A stretch of 64,000 nt of DNA. It comes from Nymphaea colorata (taxonomy: Eukaryota > Streptophyta > Magnoliopsida > Nymphaeales > Nymphaeaceae). Location of the stretch: NCBI RefSeq assembly GCF_008831285.2, contig NC_045139.1, forward strand, positions 788,204 through 852,203, read 5' to 3'. The notes below the pieces were generated by a model. That model was given only the letters and a program-made list of their open reading frames with translations, was not told the DNA's origin and did no database searches. Made by a program: the position numbers and the translations under genes. Shown here piece after piece: positions 11,601-26,600 of the stretch. Each line of letters opens with the position of its first letter. The first letter of the stretch is position 1.

Positions 11601-14600
11601 AATCTATCCAGATGCTTAACAGACATCCCCATGAAGACATCAGAAGTGTAGCAGATGAATGGATATGGAATGCTACAAAGGAGCTTGAAGAAGCACAAAT
11701 TGTTGAAACAATAGAAGATGGATTAAATGAAAAGAAATTGATAGGGACAGAATATAAGAAAATTTGTGAATCTCTGTCTGAAGAGGGGAATGCTGAACCT
11801 ATTAATCAAGGCAATACCATTACTAAAGAAATTCAATTGACCAAAGAGACAATGAATGAGAAGCTGAAGACTCCATTCTATGCAGAGAAAAAAGAAGAGA
11901 GGAGCTCACTGAATGCCAAAGAAGGTGAGTACTCTGAAGAATCCCACTATTTGTCATCTGAATCTTCAGGCTGCAAAGACATAAACAGCCTTGAAAATGT
12001 GACAGATGGAAAAAGCCGTTTCCCCTCTGATAAAGGAGTGAACGAAAAAAAAATTAAAAGTGAGGAATTACGTGAAGCTCACTTACCTTCCATGATAAGT
12101 TCAACAAAGGAGCTCCCAATAAAGGAAGGCCAAATTCAGGAGACTGGCGCAGAAATATGTGATAGTGCAGAAAAACAATTGAAAGAGGTACTTCAAAAGT
12201 TAGATAAGGAAACTGATGATTTGTACCTACAACAGCCATCAGCTGATGTAGACCTACAAAAGACAAGCATACGAGGTGGAGGCAAGGAGAAAGCCTCAGA
12301 AACTGAGTACGTAGAGGAGGATATCGAAATGGATGGTGTAGACAAAAGACTCAATGAGGAAGTGGCACAATTCATCAAAGAGGAAATGACCAGTGAAACC
12401 ATTGACTCTTTATCAACAGAAGGGAGCAACATGAAAATAATTGGAGTAATAGGGAAAGGAAACATAGATGCATCAAAGTTTTCACATGAAGAATTGATGT
12501 CTCAAAATCAAGATATTACAAAGAGTATGAACAGGGTTCACAATGATGACCTGGAAGAAGTTACAGAGATTCTCATCCCAGACATAGAAAAAGAAAGAGA
12601 AAACAATGATTTATGTGTTAAATGTGCTTCAGACACAATAAGAGACAATCCAGAGCAAAAACAGACAATTTTTGTCGAAGAAACTGAGAAGACCATCTGC
12701 TCAGAACTGAAGGATTACAAACATGGAGCAGATGACATGAATGAGAAAAAGGTCCTCACTGATGATGGTACCTCACAACAGGCTATTTGTGAACAAAAAA
12801 TGCAGAAAGATGGAACAGCTTGCAAATTTGTTCCAGCTCAATCAGTGCCTCAAGCCACAGCAGAAAGCTCTGACGAAGGTATCTTACCTACTAAAGAGGA
12901 AGCAGTTGAAAATATAACAGCTGACAATGAAAAAGATGGCGAACTACTAAAAGGAGTCAAAGATTTGAATGCTGAACAAGCTCTTGAATTGATAAGCTTG
13001 TCTCATGAAAAACTGCAAAAAAATATCCAGTTTTCAGAAACAGAAGCATTAAGCAGCAACATGAATGTGGATGATGATGTCAATGAGGAAATCAGCATCA
13101 CTTCCTCAACCAGTGACGCTTCAACTGGAGAGATGGTAGACAAAGAAAAAATGGAAGAAGTTGATGAACATTTTGTTCTAGTTTCTAGTGAGAAGGCTCT
13201 GGAAAAGATTCCCAACCCAACCAGTGCAGGCATGAAAGAAGAGGTTGTAGAGGAAAATGAAGGACAAGGGGATAACCAAGAAGTATTGTATGCAACTCCA
13301 TCAAAAGAAGGGACAACATCACAGCAAGAAGTAAAAAACAAAAAGCTTGATGATGGCCCTTCACAAGAAGCAACTGAGAAGCAGAATCAAACTATAACAG
13401 ATGTTGGGTACATACATAAGGAGACATTCCTGCAAAATGAAGATGAAAATGTCACTGTTTTCCAGTCTTCGATAGAAAGTTTTTATGAAGTTGAAAGGAT
13501 TGATGGTAGCCCCAACTCCCCGGCCCCTATTTGCACCAACTTGCATGAAGCAAGTTCTGAGGTGCATGAAGAAATCTCCAACTTCGTGTCTGAGAAAAAT
13601 TATCTAGAAATAGTCAATGAAAGAACTGCCAATAACCTGGACACTGAAACAGTACAAGAGACAATAGAAGGTTGTGCTGAGCAGAAAGAAACAACATTTG
13701 CTGAAGAACATGTTGAAACAACCAATTCAGCACTAAGAGAATATGACCCTGAACAAGATGCTTCAGGACAAGCTATTGATGAAGTGAGCTTGAAGAAAGA
13801 TGGAACCAATTCCCAAGAAGTTCCATATGAACTAGAGTTTCAGGATGCCAATGAAAGCTCACTTGTCAGCTTACCAGCTCAAGAGGAAATGGATGGAAAT
13901 TTGATACAACATGATGAAAAAAATGATGAATTAGTAGAAAGATCCCAGAATTTGGATGCTGAACTGGCTCTTGAAAGGACAAGCTTACCTGATACATGTC
14001 TGGAAAAGAATCATCAACCTTTGGAGACAGAACCATTGAGCCAGTACGTAACTTCTGATCATAAGGAAGATGATGAAAGCACCATCACTTCATCAAACCT
14101 TCAGGATTCAATAGGAAAGAAGGTAGACAAGGTAAAACAGGAAGAATTTGATGAAACAGTTATTCTAGTTTCTGAAGAGAAGGCTCCAGAAACAGCCAGT
14201 GGAAGCATGAAAGATGCAGTCATAGAGTCAAACAAGGAGCAAGACAGTAACCAATATGCATCATACATAACTCCATCAACAAAAGAAGCATCATCACAAC
14301 AAGGCAAAATAGAAATCAAGATTCATAATGTCCCTAAAGCTGCAACTGAGGAACAGACTCAAGCTACAACAGACAAAGGATACAACTGCAAGGAGAAATC
14401 CCTGCAAAATGAAGATGAAAACATCACTGCTCATCAGGACTCCTTAACAGAAAAATCACTAAAAGGGCCAAATAGTGATGGTTACCCTGTCTCCCTTGCC
14501 TCAGTGGACAACAACTTGCAAAAAGATGAAACAAGCTGCCAGATGCATGAAAGAAGGTCTAACTTCATGTCTGACAAAAGGGAACTTGAAAATGCTGATC

Positions 14601-17600
14601 ATGATGAAGCTGCTGCAGATGAGGTCGCAGGAGAAGAGGGTGAAACTGATCATAAAAATCATGAAGAGCACATAAAACAGGCTGATGAAATGAGCACCCC
14701 AGAAGTAGAAAGTGAATATAAGATGACAAAGGAAGAAACACTCGATGTGGTTCCAGAGGAGCAAGACACTGAAGCTGGTTATCTGAAGTATGGTAGAATA
14801 CATGAAAGCCTGGAACAAAAACATATTCCAGATGAGAGTAGTCATAGAGACTACCTTGAAACTGTCATCAAGAACAATGAAAGTGCTACAAATGAAAGTA
14901 AGCATAGTGACAACCTGAATAAAGAAGAGATTATCAATGAGGTCCTTCTTGATAAATCAATTCCAGAATTTCAGAGTCAGGAAGATTTGAACATTGTCAA
15001 AGAAATTGTAAAGGGTGCCATAGAGTTGGGGCCTGAAGGACAGGATCATAAAAGTTGCAATGAGAACTGGACTATTGCTTCTGAAAATGATACTGTAAAG
15101 TGCAAGAATCTGAATGAACTAGATATCCTAGATGAGACTGTACATTTTGAACCTGTTGTACATGTGAAAAGTGAACAGAACTTGAAGGTTGTGGACGATG
15201 GCAGTGGACAAGGTTTGGTTTCCTCTGAACCGCTGCCAATAGAAAAGAAGTTTCCAAATGGGATAGAAGCCTGTGAAATTAGCTCAATAAGTGATACTAT
15301 TCAGTGTGAAAGTCCAAAGAAATCAGACAACAAGGACGTCACTTGTCATGGTCAACCTGTTTTTCAGGCACAAACTGAGGAAGACATGCATCTTATCGGT
15401 GAACACAATGGAAAACCTAAGGATGACTCTGAGACAGTGTCTAAAGAAGAGACATCTGAAAGTTGTGCAAAGATGACAGACATCAAAACTTCAAACATTC
15501 AAAGAAGCATGGATACACAGAGAGGAAAAGATACTCTGGAAGATGAAGTGCCATCAGAAACTGACTCTTCAGCCTTGTGTGCTGCACAACTAGCAGATCA
15601 ACAGCAACGAGAAGATTCTGAAAATGTGCATAAATCAAACTTTGATGAGCAACAAGTCGACTACATTATTACTGGCACTTGTGCAGAAGAACTTGCAGTT
15701 TTGGTTAAAAGGACAGAAGCATACAGCAGTTGTCATGAAGACAAAAGAGTTGATGAGGAACTCGATGGAAGGAATAAAACAGTGTATACAGGGAACAACT
15801 GTGAGACAAACTATACACAAGTACCCACTCACCAGGAGACATTACAGATTGCAACTCAATATTATGTTGAAGAAGCTGAAAGACCAGATACAGTTCCCGA
15901 ACCAGCAAGCTTAGATCAGAGTTCATGTGTAATGTGCAATGCTCACAATGAGACAACTGAAATTGTCAATGAAACTTCACTTGATGCTATGGAAACAATA
16001 GAAAGCAACACAAGAAATGAAGGAGTGGAAGGTCTCAAACAAGAGGAGACTCTTAAATTAGACATTGAACAATGGAATCATGAAATAGGAAGCACGTGCG
16101 AAGGAAGCATGAAACAGAAATTTACTGCATCTCCTATCAGTAAGGAAAGACTAGAATCGCCTGTAAAAGCCAGCAGCATAGACGGTGATAACACAGAGGA
16201 AGCCAGATTCTTGAATGACAGAAGCACTTATTTTGCACAAATTTCTCAAGATTCAAAAGATGAAGCGGTTGTAGGTGACCGTGTGAATGTTGATAAATCT
16301 TCCATATATCTAGATAGGGAATCCCCGAAAATTACCCCAAGTACGAATGAGGAAAAACTTTATGATTCTACAGGACAAGAAAAAGAAGTGAACGGGAACA
16401 TCTCGGACACATCTGTTATGGGGGGTCAAACACTATCATGTGTTGATATAGCAGAAGCCTGTGAACTTCAGGGTGCTAATGAGTCAGTTTCTGAAGATAA
16501 GCAACAGGTGACAAACACCAAGGCCACCGAAATCCATACTTCACCTGATGAAAGAATGGAAGAGCAAAATTTTGAGTCCTCGACCATTACACTGGAACCA
16601 GTTGAAGGACACTTGCAAACAGCAAATGAAGAGAAGGTTGAGGAAGACAGAACTACAATCTCTGAAGAGCATGCTCAAGAACATACAAGCAAAAAAGAGA
16701 ACATAGAAGATGACACTTACCAGTATGAACAAGGAACAGGTTTATCATTTGTTCCAGCGACAGGAGAGTGTGAAGCTAATTCGTCCATAAAAGAGGAGGA
16801 CATGGTAGCTATAGTTGAAAAAAGGAAAAGTGAATTGTCAGAAGATGAGGAAAATGCCAACAAGAACCTTGAACAACTATCTATAGAGAAAGAGTCAATT
16901 GCTCACATACTACAGAACAAAATCAGTGAGAAACTTATCAAGATGGAAAGCACAGGTTCAAGTATACAATTCTCACAAGAAACTATGGAGAAGCTAGAAG
17001 GCAAGAATCCAGAACAAATGTCTTCAATTCAAGATATCCCACTTGTGGAATCCAAGGAAGAAGACAATTCTCTTCTAAAAATGATGCAGACTGAAGCTTG
17101 CACAGACCATGTAAAAATTGAAGGTACAGACAGTCATATCCATTGTCCTACTATGGAGAAACTGGTAGAACACTCCAATTTGGAGATTGTGAAGATTCCA
17201 GAAGACACCAATTCAGTTGTTCAAGATATTCCACAAGTGGAAGTTGACAAGCAAGAAGATTCAACTAAAAAAATATTACAAACAAAGGATAGCAAACATC
17301 ATTCAAAGGATATTGAGGATATTCCATCCAGTACACATGATTCAATTGGAGAGGTATTACAAGAGGATATGAAGCTAGAAGACTGCTCGATCAAGGAGCA
17401 TGAAAAGGAGACTCCAAAAGAGGCAACTATTTTTGAGGACAAGTCAAAAGTTGAGGTAGAAAAGAAACAGGACTCAATTGTAGGACTGGCACATAGAGAA
17501 AGTACTGATACACAAGATGAGAAGGTAAGCACAAATAGAATCCAAGATTCAAATGAAGAGACATCACGGGGACATGTGGGCAAACTAGTAGAAGCCTGTG

Positions 17601-20600
17601 GACTGAAGCTTCAAGAAGGAACTTTAGAGCAGGCTGCTTCACTTATAGACATTCTTCAAGTGGAAGCCAGGATGCAAGACGATTCATTTGAAGTACAGGA
17701 AGAAAGGACCAAGGTTTTTATCAAGGATGGCATGGATATCTTGTCCACCAACCATGAAGCGCTTAGAGTTATCTCACAGGAGCATGTGAATAGCCCAACA
17801 GATTCTTCTCCTATAGAACATCAAATGGAGATTCCAACAGAAGCAGTTCACAATATTCAACCACTGGGAGACAATTGGCACGAGTATGCAAGTCAAAGCA
17901 GGAAAAGCAGCAATGATCTTGAGGTGATCCAAGATTTGATTCAAGAGAGCGTGCAAAAAGAAATGGAAAATAAGGACCACCCACATTCAGAGATACAAAA
18001 GGTGACTCTAAAGGAGCCAACCGCAGCTGAAGACACACGATGTCTGGAAGGTGAAAAGCGAGAACATGCAGTTGTTAAAGCACTAAAAGAAGAAAGAACT
18101 CAAAATCTTGTGAAGAAGGAGACTGCAGATCTTTGCAGTTTTTCTGCCACTATGGGTTCAACTGAAGATATCATACAGGATTGCAAGGACAACCCAAGTA
18201 AGCCTTCCAATTTGAAACTTCAAGAAGAAACTCCAGAAAAGAAGCCTTCGGTTGAAGAAACTAGTCAATTGGAAATTGAAAATGAAAAGGATTTAACTAA
18301 AGAAACAATAGAAATGGTTAGCGAAATCTTACAAGAACACCCAGATCTGTTGCAAGAGGCTCCCAACAAGGAGCTTAGGTTGCCTCCAATTCAAGACAGC
18401 CTACAAATGGAAGAACAAGAGGAAGAGTGCTCAGCACTTAACATGAAGGTTCACAGTGATCTAGAACATGATAATCAAAAACGTGATGAGCTCCAGCCAT
18501 GCTTCAAGATAACAATTGAAGAGGGAAACATACATGGTGAGAAAACTGAAATGGATCATGAGAAGCACGTAAAATCACTAGAACTAGAATCTGAAGAAGA
18601 AACTTCTAAAATAATAGAGATTTCCAGAAACACAGATATAGAGGACCAACCAGGAGGAGAAAGCAATCTGTCGTCAATGCAGGCGTCTACAGATGCAAGC
18701 ATAAAAACAGAAGAAAGTGAAAGAGAAACTCAAGGAGAAGTACTCGAGGCAGATCCATTGGGACCGAGTCATTTAACAAACAAGAACAATGAAAATCATG
18801 ACATGGAAATCCTGAGAGAGAGATTCACTCCAGAGAATGTTCAAGAGGCACAGAATGAGAATGGTGAAAAAGAAGAGTTAAAAGGACCAGCAGCAGACCA
18901 GGTATGCAACATCTAATAATACAGCATAGGCAATGTAAGCCATTTGATAGACATGTTCAACCTCATCTCTGAAACAGAGAGAGTTCAGAGTTCATCATGT
19001 AAGTGACCTTTACCTAACCCAAGGAAAGGTGGGTTGCACCAGCATTATCAGCTAATATTGAGGCTTAGGAGAATTCACATTGGACTAGGTGGCTCATCCC
19101 TTTAATTATCTAATTCAAGATTATCTTGTCGCTTCTCAAGGTCCCAAAACTAGGGAGGGTGTGAACAGGTTTTAAACGTTGAATGGCCCTTGATTTCATG
19201 GCCTATTGATATATATTATTCTACAAAATCTCAAACTTGAATCAGCTACTGAATTAATAAATTCAACTTTGTTTTTTACAATAAACATATTATAGAACCA
19301 AGAAAAGATAGGAATGTGGACTATTTAACGACCTCCCCCCCCCCCCCCCCCCCAAACCAACTTCCCTAGCAGCTTTAATTTCAACCCCAAAAAAGCTAAG
19401 AACCTGGACAATTTAACCATTTGGTCAGCTCCCTTATAAGTCCCTCAAGATTACTCACAACCTTAGATACGGACTAATTTTTCCGGGTGTTACAGACAAA
19501 GTGGTCAACCAACACCCTAATTGATAGTACACCCATGGCCAGTCACGAACTGGTAGGTTGCATAATTGTATTACAAGCTTGAGCAAAATACTATGATCAA
19601 GGTTTTCATCATGAATTTTTTCTTTGCAACAAAAAAATTCAAAATATTTATCTCACTTTATCTAATGAATGCTGATTCATTTGACGCACTTCTCAAACAG
19701 GTTGAACTTGGAAGTTTATCCTCTGACAAAATAGAAGATGAGAAAAAAAATAGTTTCTCATTCTTGGTATCTGAACAACTAAAAGATGAAATCCTTGAAG
19801 CAAGTGAAACCAAAGAGATCAAGACAACGGGTACTAATCACAGGTCAGGTGAAGTGGCAGAACAGGATTCATCTGTAGTTCTCTTGGAAGAAGAGAAGAA
19901 AATTGAGGAACCTCTTTCACCAACTCATGACAAGATCTCTACAACTGTTCGTTCACCAGATGTGTCTGTCAACCAGGCAAAATTTGAAACAGCATCTCTT
20001 GACAAAACAGAAGATGAGAAGCTTGACAAGACTATCTTAGTCCACGACGAACAAAACAGTGAGATCCTTGAATCCAGCAGTAGCAGAACAAATAAGACAG
20101 TAAATGGCATAGATGAAGACATTCTAGTACAAGATTCAGGAGTGGAAATCTCCTCAGAAGACAAGAAAATTGAAGCAACATATCAAACAGAGCATGGAGA
20201 TCCAAATCAGGAAACCTTGAAAGTGAATAGAGAGAGTCATGATAGCTTTAAGGATGAGGCAAATTCAGAACCATCGCAACAAGAAACAACAGTGTCATTA
20301 AGGGCCTCAGGATTCAAGTTGGAAGATCAGCTGCTTCTTGTACCCATATTAGTGCAGGACGAGAAGGTTCAGGAATCAAGATCCCTAGAACTAGATAAAG
20401 AAGATGGAACTTCTGACACAACCAAAAGTTCCAGAATCACACAGAAGAAAGCTCAAAAAGAAGCAGAAAATAATATGTTCACAACTCAACCTTCTTTGGA
20501 TGCAGGCTTAAAAGTAGACAAAAGTACAACTCAAGTACAACAAAAGGTACTCAATGCAGACTCAATGGAGCAAGGTTTTCCAACAATTGGTGATAGTGAA

Positions 20601-23600
20601 ACCCCTAATGAAAATGCCCTCATAGAAGAACTCACCTCCAAGAGCATGGAAGAGAGAAGCACTCAGCATGATACAAGTAAAAGAGAAGAGTCTGAAGGGA
20701 TTGCACTAGAGCAGGTACATAACAGTTAATAAACAAGATAAGCAGTTGCGAAAAGACAAAATTGCTGAAACTCAGGTGGGATAGTTGACTTAGCTTTGTT
20801 GAACAAACTTGTACTTAACCCAGAAAAGTAGGGTTCACAGATAACAATTGATTTTGAGATCTGTCAGGATCAGGTTAGTCATAACCTAAACTTTTACTCA
20901 TCAAAGCCAAGAAAATAACCTGTTCTTTGCCGATTCAATGCAAGACTGAGAGAGAAACAAATCCAAGCAGCTTGTTGAGTAAAGCCACGAAAATAAAACT
21001 GTTTGATGGTTCAACACAAGATTGGGAGAGAACACAAACCCAAGCAGCATATGAACAATCTTATTCTAACTGTCACCTCATTCCCTGGCTTGTAGACTAT
21101 GCATTTTATTACTGAATTTCAAACTTGACCCAACCCTAGTCTCCAAGGGGTTTGTGTAGTGGACTAGGCCTCAATTGTTTGATGGGAAGTTATGCACTGA
21201 AACTTGAATTCCATGGGTGTCAGTCCCCTATGTGAATTGAAGCATGCATAGGCCCTGGGGTAACTAGCCTCAGAGTTTTATGCTGCAGACTGAGAGATGA
21301 AATCTCTCGACTAGAGTACCTGGTTTTCCATGTAATAAATAGAAGGAAATAAAGACACTTGAATTAAGGCTCAAACCAAAATTTGCTTAGAATTTTTTTC
21401 TCTTTTATTTTCTGCTTCTTTCCCTTGCATTGAGCATCAGCAAATGCATCATTTTTACAGTGGTTCTAGATATAGCAGCATAATACAATTAAAAGGATCA
21501 TGAGAAAAATATCATGTGGTAATCCATTGTGAATATCTCAGTAGTGCATGCATGTCTAGCCAACAAGTAATTGAGCATATTAGAGGCACTGCATATCTAG
21601 CCAACCACTGGTAAAGCAGATTGGGTGCTTCAGCAAACACTATTGTGAAATCAGATATGATCTTTTCTTGTCACTCACAAAAAATTATTAGTGTCTCTTT
21701 CATCTTTTAAAGACTGCTGAGTCGCTGACTTATTTTGCCTATTTGTATTTGTCAAGCAGGTTCAATTTGAAATAAGTCTATCCCATGAGAAAATAGACAC
21801 TATGTCAATCTTGGTGTCTGAAAAACCAAAAGGTGAATCACCTGAAGCAAGTTTTCAAGATCCTGTGCCAAACCAGGTAAGTGTCAGTTAATAAAAAATT
21901 ACATGCATGAATCATTCAAAGACTGAGTTGTCCTGGGTGCACTTTGGATGCAGCTATTAGTATTGATGGTTACATAATTTATGCTCTAATTCAAAGGAAC
22001 ACATTTTTTTTAATTTGTAGTTTTGCACACATAAGCTTCTTATGTAAGTGTGTCTATTATATGTGTATATATACACACACACAGACTCTCTCTCTCTTCC
22101 ACACTCACTCACACTCACACCCTTGCAGCTCCCACACAGTTTCTTTCAGAAAATGGTCTACCAGATCCACTTATGTAATATAGTTTGTAACTTGGTTAGT
22201 TGTTGAACAAATTTGGGTTTTAAAGCCTTAAAACAAAAAAAAAGTGAGTTGAATCTATACTAATTGATATAAAGTCATACTGGACCAAGTGGACTATGAT
22301 ATAAAAATTGACCCTTTGTTTGACCTAGGAAAATGATATTCCTGCCAATTCAATATAAAGAGTGGACAATCACAACGAACCACAGGCTCAATTGGTACTC
22401 TGTGACCTAGCCACGCAATAATGATGTAATGGTAGCACCTTTGCTTGTCAGTACCTCTTAACTTGACTAGATTTTGCTACAAAACCACATCCATGTTAGG
22501 AGCTATTCCTGTAGTACCTTTGCCTGACCCACTGAGACACCAAGACTTGGTTAGATCCCATTACAGACACTGTATCAATGAATCATCTGACTGAGACAAC
22601 GAGGGTTGACTGACAATTGACAATGCATACCAGCCATACTCAGACTATTCTCGGTCGTCAAAATTATCAGAAATAATTCATTTTATGCTATCCTCAGCAC
22701 CTCAGATGTGAGCATGAACATTGGCCATTTATTCTGCCATACAGGTTGAGCTTGAAGAAAGCCAGACAGTAAAAGAATTACAACCACAAGCTGGAGAAAT
22801 GATAGAAGTAAGAGTGAAGGCTCTCAATAGCTGCTAATCATACATCATGAAACTGTGATGCTAGCAAGAGTTCAACATTTAATTCCTGGACACTTGTTTT
22901 TTTCATATGTATCAACTTAAAAGCAATGGTATCTGTATGACCACATATTGATAAGTAAAATTGATGGAACGCAGGCTGAACTTGAGAAACAGAATGAACA
23001 GATAGAAGATGAGAGAGCTGAAGGCAATTTGAAACCAAGTCTTGATCCAGAGACAGCCTTCAAGGAGGTAAAAGCAGTAGATGCAAGTGTTCATGGGCAT
23101 ATGGAGTTAATAATGCCCACGGACTTATACATGCTAAAAGACTTGACAAATTTCTGGACATCAACTATTTCATAGGCCTATCTTGCAGGCAACCTTTTCC
23201 AACAGAAGAACTCTTGTGTAGAAAAAACACATGAACCTACAATTATGATGAAAAGAGATCCTAAACTTTTTTTCCCTTTCCATGTATAAGCATTCATGTA
23301 ACAAAGATTTAACTTTTTTCCACAAAAGGCAGTCTTCACATCAGTGGAATTACTAAGAAGAAATACATGTCGTACAGGCTGAACTTGAGCAGCTTGATTC
23401 TGAGATAAATAAAGTGGAACTGCAACTACAAGGGGAACAGCAAGCTGAATCTGTAATGGATGCTGGAGACCATATTGTGAGGATATCATTCTCTCTTCTC
23501 CCTTACCTTTTCTCTTTTTTTCTTATTTTTCTCCTTTTAAATTTTTTCTGTTGTATACTAAAAATAAGTGGCATGAAAAGTTTTGGTTGTTAATTGGATA

Positions 23601-26600
23601 GTAGTCAAGTAGGTACAAAAACCCAGGATGACTGGATTTCATTTCATCCACAAATAGACCCTATAACTTCTAGCCTGTGAATCTGTGACTAACCAAAAAC
23701 AGCAAAATAATGAGCTTGTGATCTCTGGTTAACCAAAAACAGAAAAATACTGAAGTGACACTGTCTAACATACGCTAATAATTTTCCTGACACAGTGGAA
23801 GGTTCATCAAAAGCATGGCTGGAAATTTTCTCGCCCAGCCATGGCTGGTTTAGCTTGCAGGACAAGAAAGAAAACAAACAAATAGAAATAACAAAGAATA
23901 GACTATTGATTCTGCAATTACCAAAGTGCATGTTTTCTCTTTCATGACGTTTTTTGTAATTATACAAGGGCAAGCTAGTAGTAAATAGAAACCAATAACA
24001 ACCACTAACCAGAAAGAAACTAAATACATTTGTGTAGGTTAGTACAAAGTAAAGTTAGATGTTTGCATTTGTTGGATTTTCATACTCCACAATTCAAATA
24101 TTCACAGGAATACTTATTGTACAGGCTCAGATTGGACAAGTAGCATACAGTGATGGAATAAAGAGAGAGACAGGAACAAAAGCTAGTGAAGAGGTGAGGA
24201 AAAAAAATAATAACAATTTTTTTGTCCATTTCGTGCACATATATAGCTTTTGTTACCTTAGGACCTTACCTAATATCTTTTGTGCATATTAAAAGCATAA
24301 TAGTTTCAACTTTCAGGTATTTTTTTTATAATCTTCAATATTAATGTTAGTTTAATCCACATGAGATTACCTTTATTAGATTATTTGCTGACAATTCCTT
24401 GCTTGGTATCACTACTTCATGTGGAAACTAACAGGTTTAAAAAATCAACGAAAATGGCAAAAATAAAGGCTGTTCCTTCAGTTTTTTTTTTTTTTACCAA
24501 AGCAAATACATGCCAAAAACAAGCATGCATATCATTGCAGGAACCACAAAAAATATATGTATCTGACAAAGATAAAATAAAATCTTTTGCTTAGTTTTTC
24601 ATTCCATAGTCTATAAAAGGTATACACGTCCAATGTAGTACCTTCTTCATCTATCTGTTCAAGAGCCTCCAAAGACAAGTTTACCTCTAGTCATGTCAAA
24701 CCACCAATTATGGATACTTCATTTCTGCAGAGCACATGCTCATGACTTTTCTGTACACATGTGCTTACAGTTAACCCATAGTTCATCATTCAGGTCGGAT
24801 AAAATGAAGATTTTTTTCTGTTGTTTGAAAAAGCTGAACATTAAGAAGCAGAAATAAACTGTAACAAAAACAAATCCTTGCTGCTTATTAACAGGAGACA
24901 ACTGTGGAAGTCATGTCAAAAGAGGATAGCAAGAAACATGAGCATGCACCAAACCCAGTGTCCAATGAGCAGATTCACATCCTTACAGATGCAAAGGAAC
25001 ACAAAATCTCAAAGGACGACCAAATGGCAGCTTTGATATCTATGACACATGAAGAAGAAGAGAAAGTACAAGATTCAGGAAATAAACTTCAAAAGAACTC
25101 TGAAGGTGCAGATTTAACAGAAGAGGAAATCCAGAATGCTTCAGGTACAAGAAAGAGCATAGATCTTGGTTGTCAGAATGAGGAGAATCCAAGCTATACA
25201 AAAGTCATGCCACTGATACAAGCTTCAATCAAAGAAATGTTGCCCATAGAACTTGAAGAAAGCCCAGCAGGCATCTCTAATCTAGTTTCTGAAGAAGAAA
25301 TCAATGAATTGATTGGTGCAAAAGATGACACCGACATCAAGTCTGACATCACAAAGGACAATGAATGTACTGATTTTCAAGTAGAGGAGGATGAAATAGA
25401 CATTCAAGTCGTGAAAGAAGATATAATAGAAATCCAGAGGCCCATGACAGTGCCAGAGGTGGCTATAGACAAGCAAAGTTTAGATGGGATTGGTCCTTCA
25501 TTTACTAAGGAAACTATGAAAGTGAAAGATGGAGAAATTAATGTGGAAAAGGACCTTAACATTGATAAGCTGACTGACAGTTCATCTGAAGAACAAACTA
25601 CAGGCTCTAGCTTGGGAATTGAAGAACAGGATCAGGAAAGAAGCAAGGTAAACAATCATGTTGAACTTATGACCATGAAAGATGATGAAAATGATAATTT
25701 ACCATTTCCATCAGAAACCACTATCGAGTCAGGTATCAGCACAGAAAAAAACAAGGAGGCAGTTCAAGAAGTTTCTCTTCCAGTAAATGAAGAGCATACT
25801 AGAGAAAGGGTTGAAGTAAGCAAGAAAATAGAAATTCAAGATTTTCAAAATGATGAAGCCTTGCATAAGTCTGCCACACAACTTGCAACTAAAGAAGTCT
25901 TGCTGGTTGAAACTGAAAAGGTGCTGGAGATTTCCAATTTGGTGACGGAATTGCAGCAGAATGAAAATGATAAAACCAATTTGGAGTACGACAATCCAAT
26001 GGGTGGTGAATCCAAGAACCTGTCATCAAAAATGCAGGTAATGTCACAAAGAAGTAGTCAAGATGAAGAAGCAAACGATGTTAAAACTCTGGATGCTAAC
26101 TTACCAGCTGAAATACTCCAATCAAGTTATGGAGAATCTCTGGATTCAACAATTTCTAAAGAAGAAAAAAGATCAGATGAGAATTTATTTTCTTTTTCAG
26201 ATATGCATGCTTCAACAGACAAAATCAGCCTAAAGCATGCAAAAGATGAAGTGCCACCAAGTCCACTACCAGAGCCAGAAATAGCAAGTTGTAGATCAAT
26301 TTATGAAAGTGAACACCTGAAGACCTGTGTCCAAGATGAGATTGATTTACAAGAGGAAGCTGTGGTAAGTACAGAAAAGGAGAAAAAGTATGGTGAGGAA
26401 TTTGACAGGCATCCTGAAGTATTGACAAAATGTGTTGCAATGGTTGATGGAAATCAAGAACTGAATAGTTGGACTGAAATAGCAGCAGAGACACAGTATG
26501 AACAGTCAGATGACCAACCAGCAAGAGAAATAAAAATGTCTTCCCAAAAAGTTAATGAAAACAGAGAAGGGAAGCCTCAAACACAAGCTGATCAGGCATG

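Noticed and set aside
10663-11640. 325-codon minus-strand ORF
   Set aside because: It is antisense to the giant acidic exon. GAA/GAG-rich sense codons read as Ser/Phe/Leu-rich antisense frames. The same holds for the other minus-strand ORFs at 12-18 kb and 26-27 kb.
24541-24594. Possible extra exon of the giant gene after atcattgcag
   Set aside because: The frame ends in TAG after 17 codons, and the only early donor would leave a 6-codon exon. Not supported.
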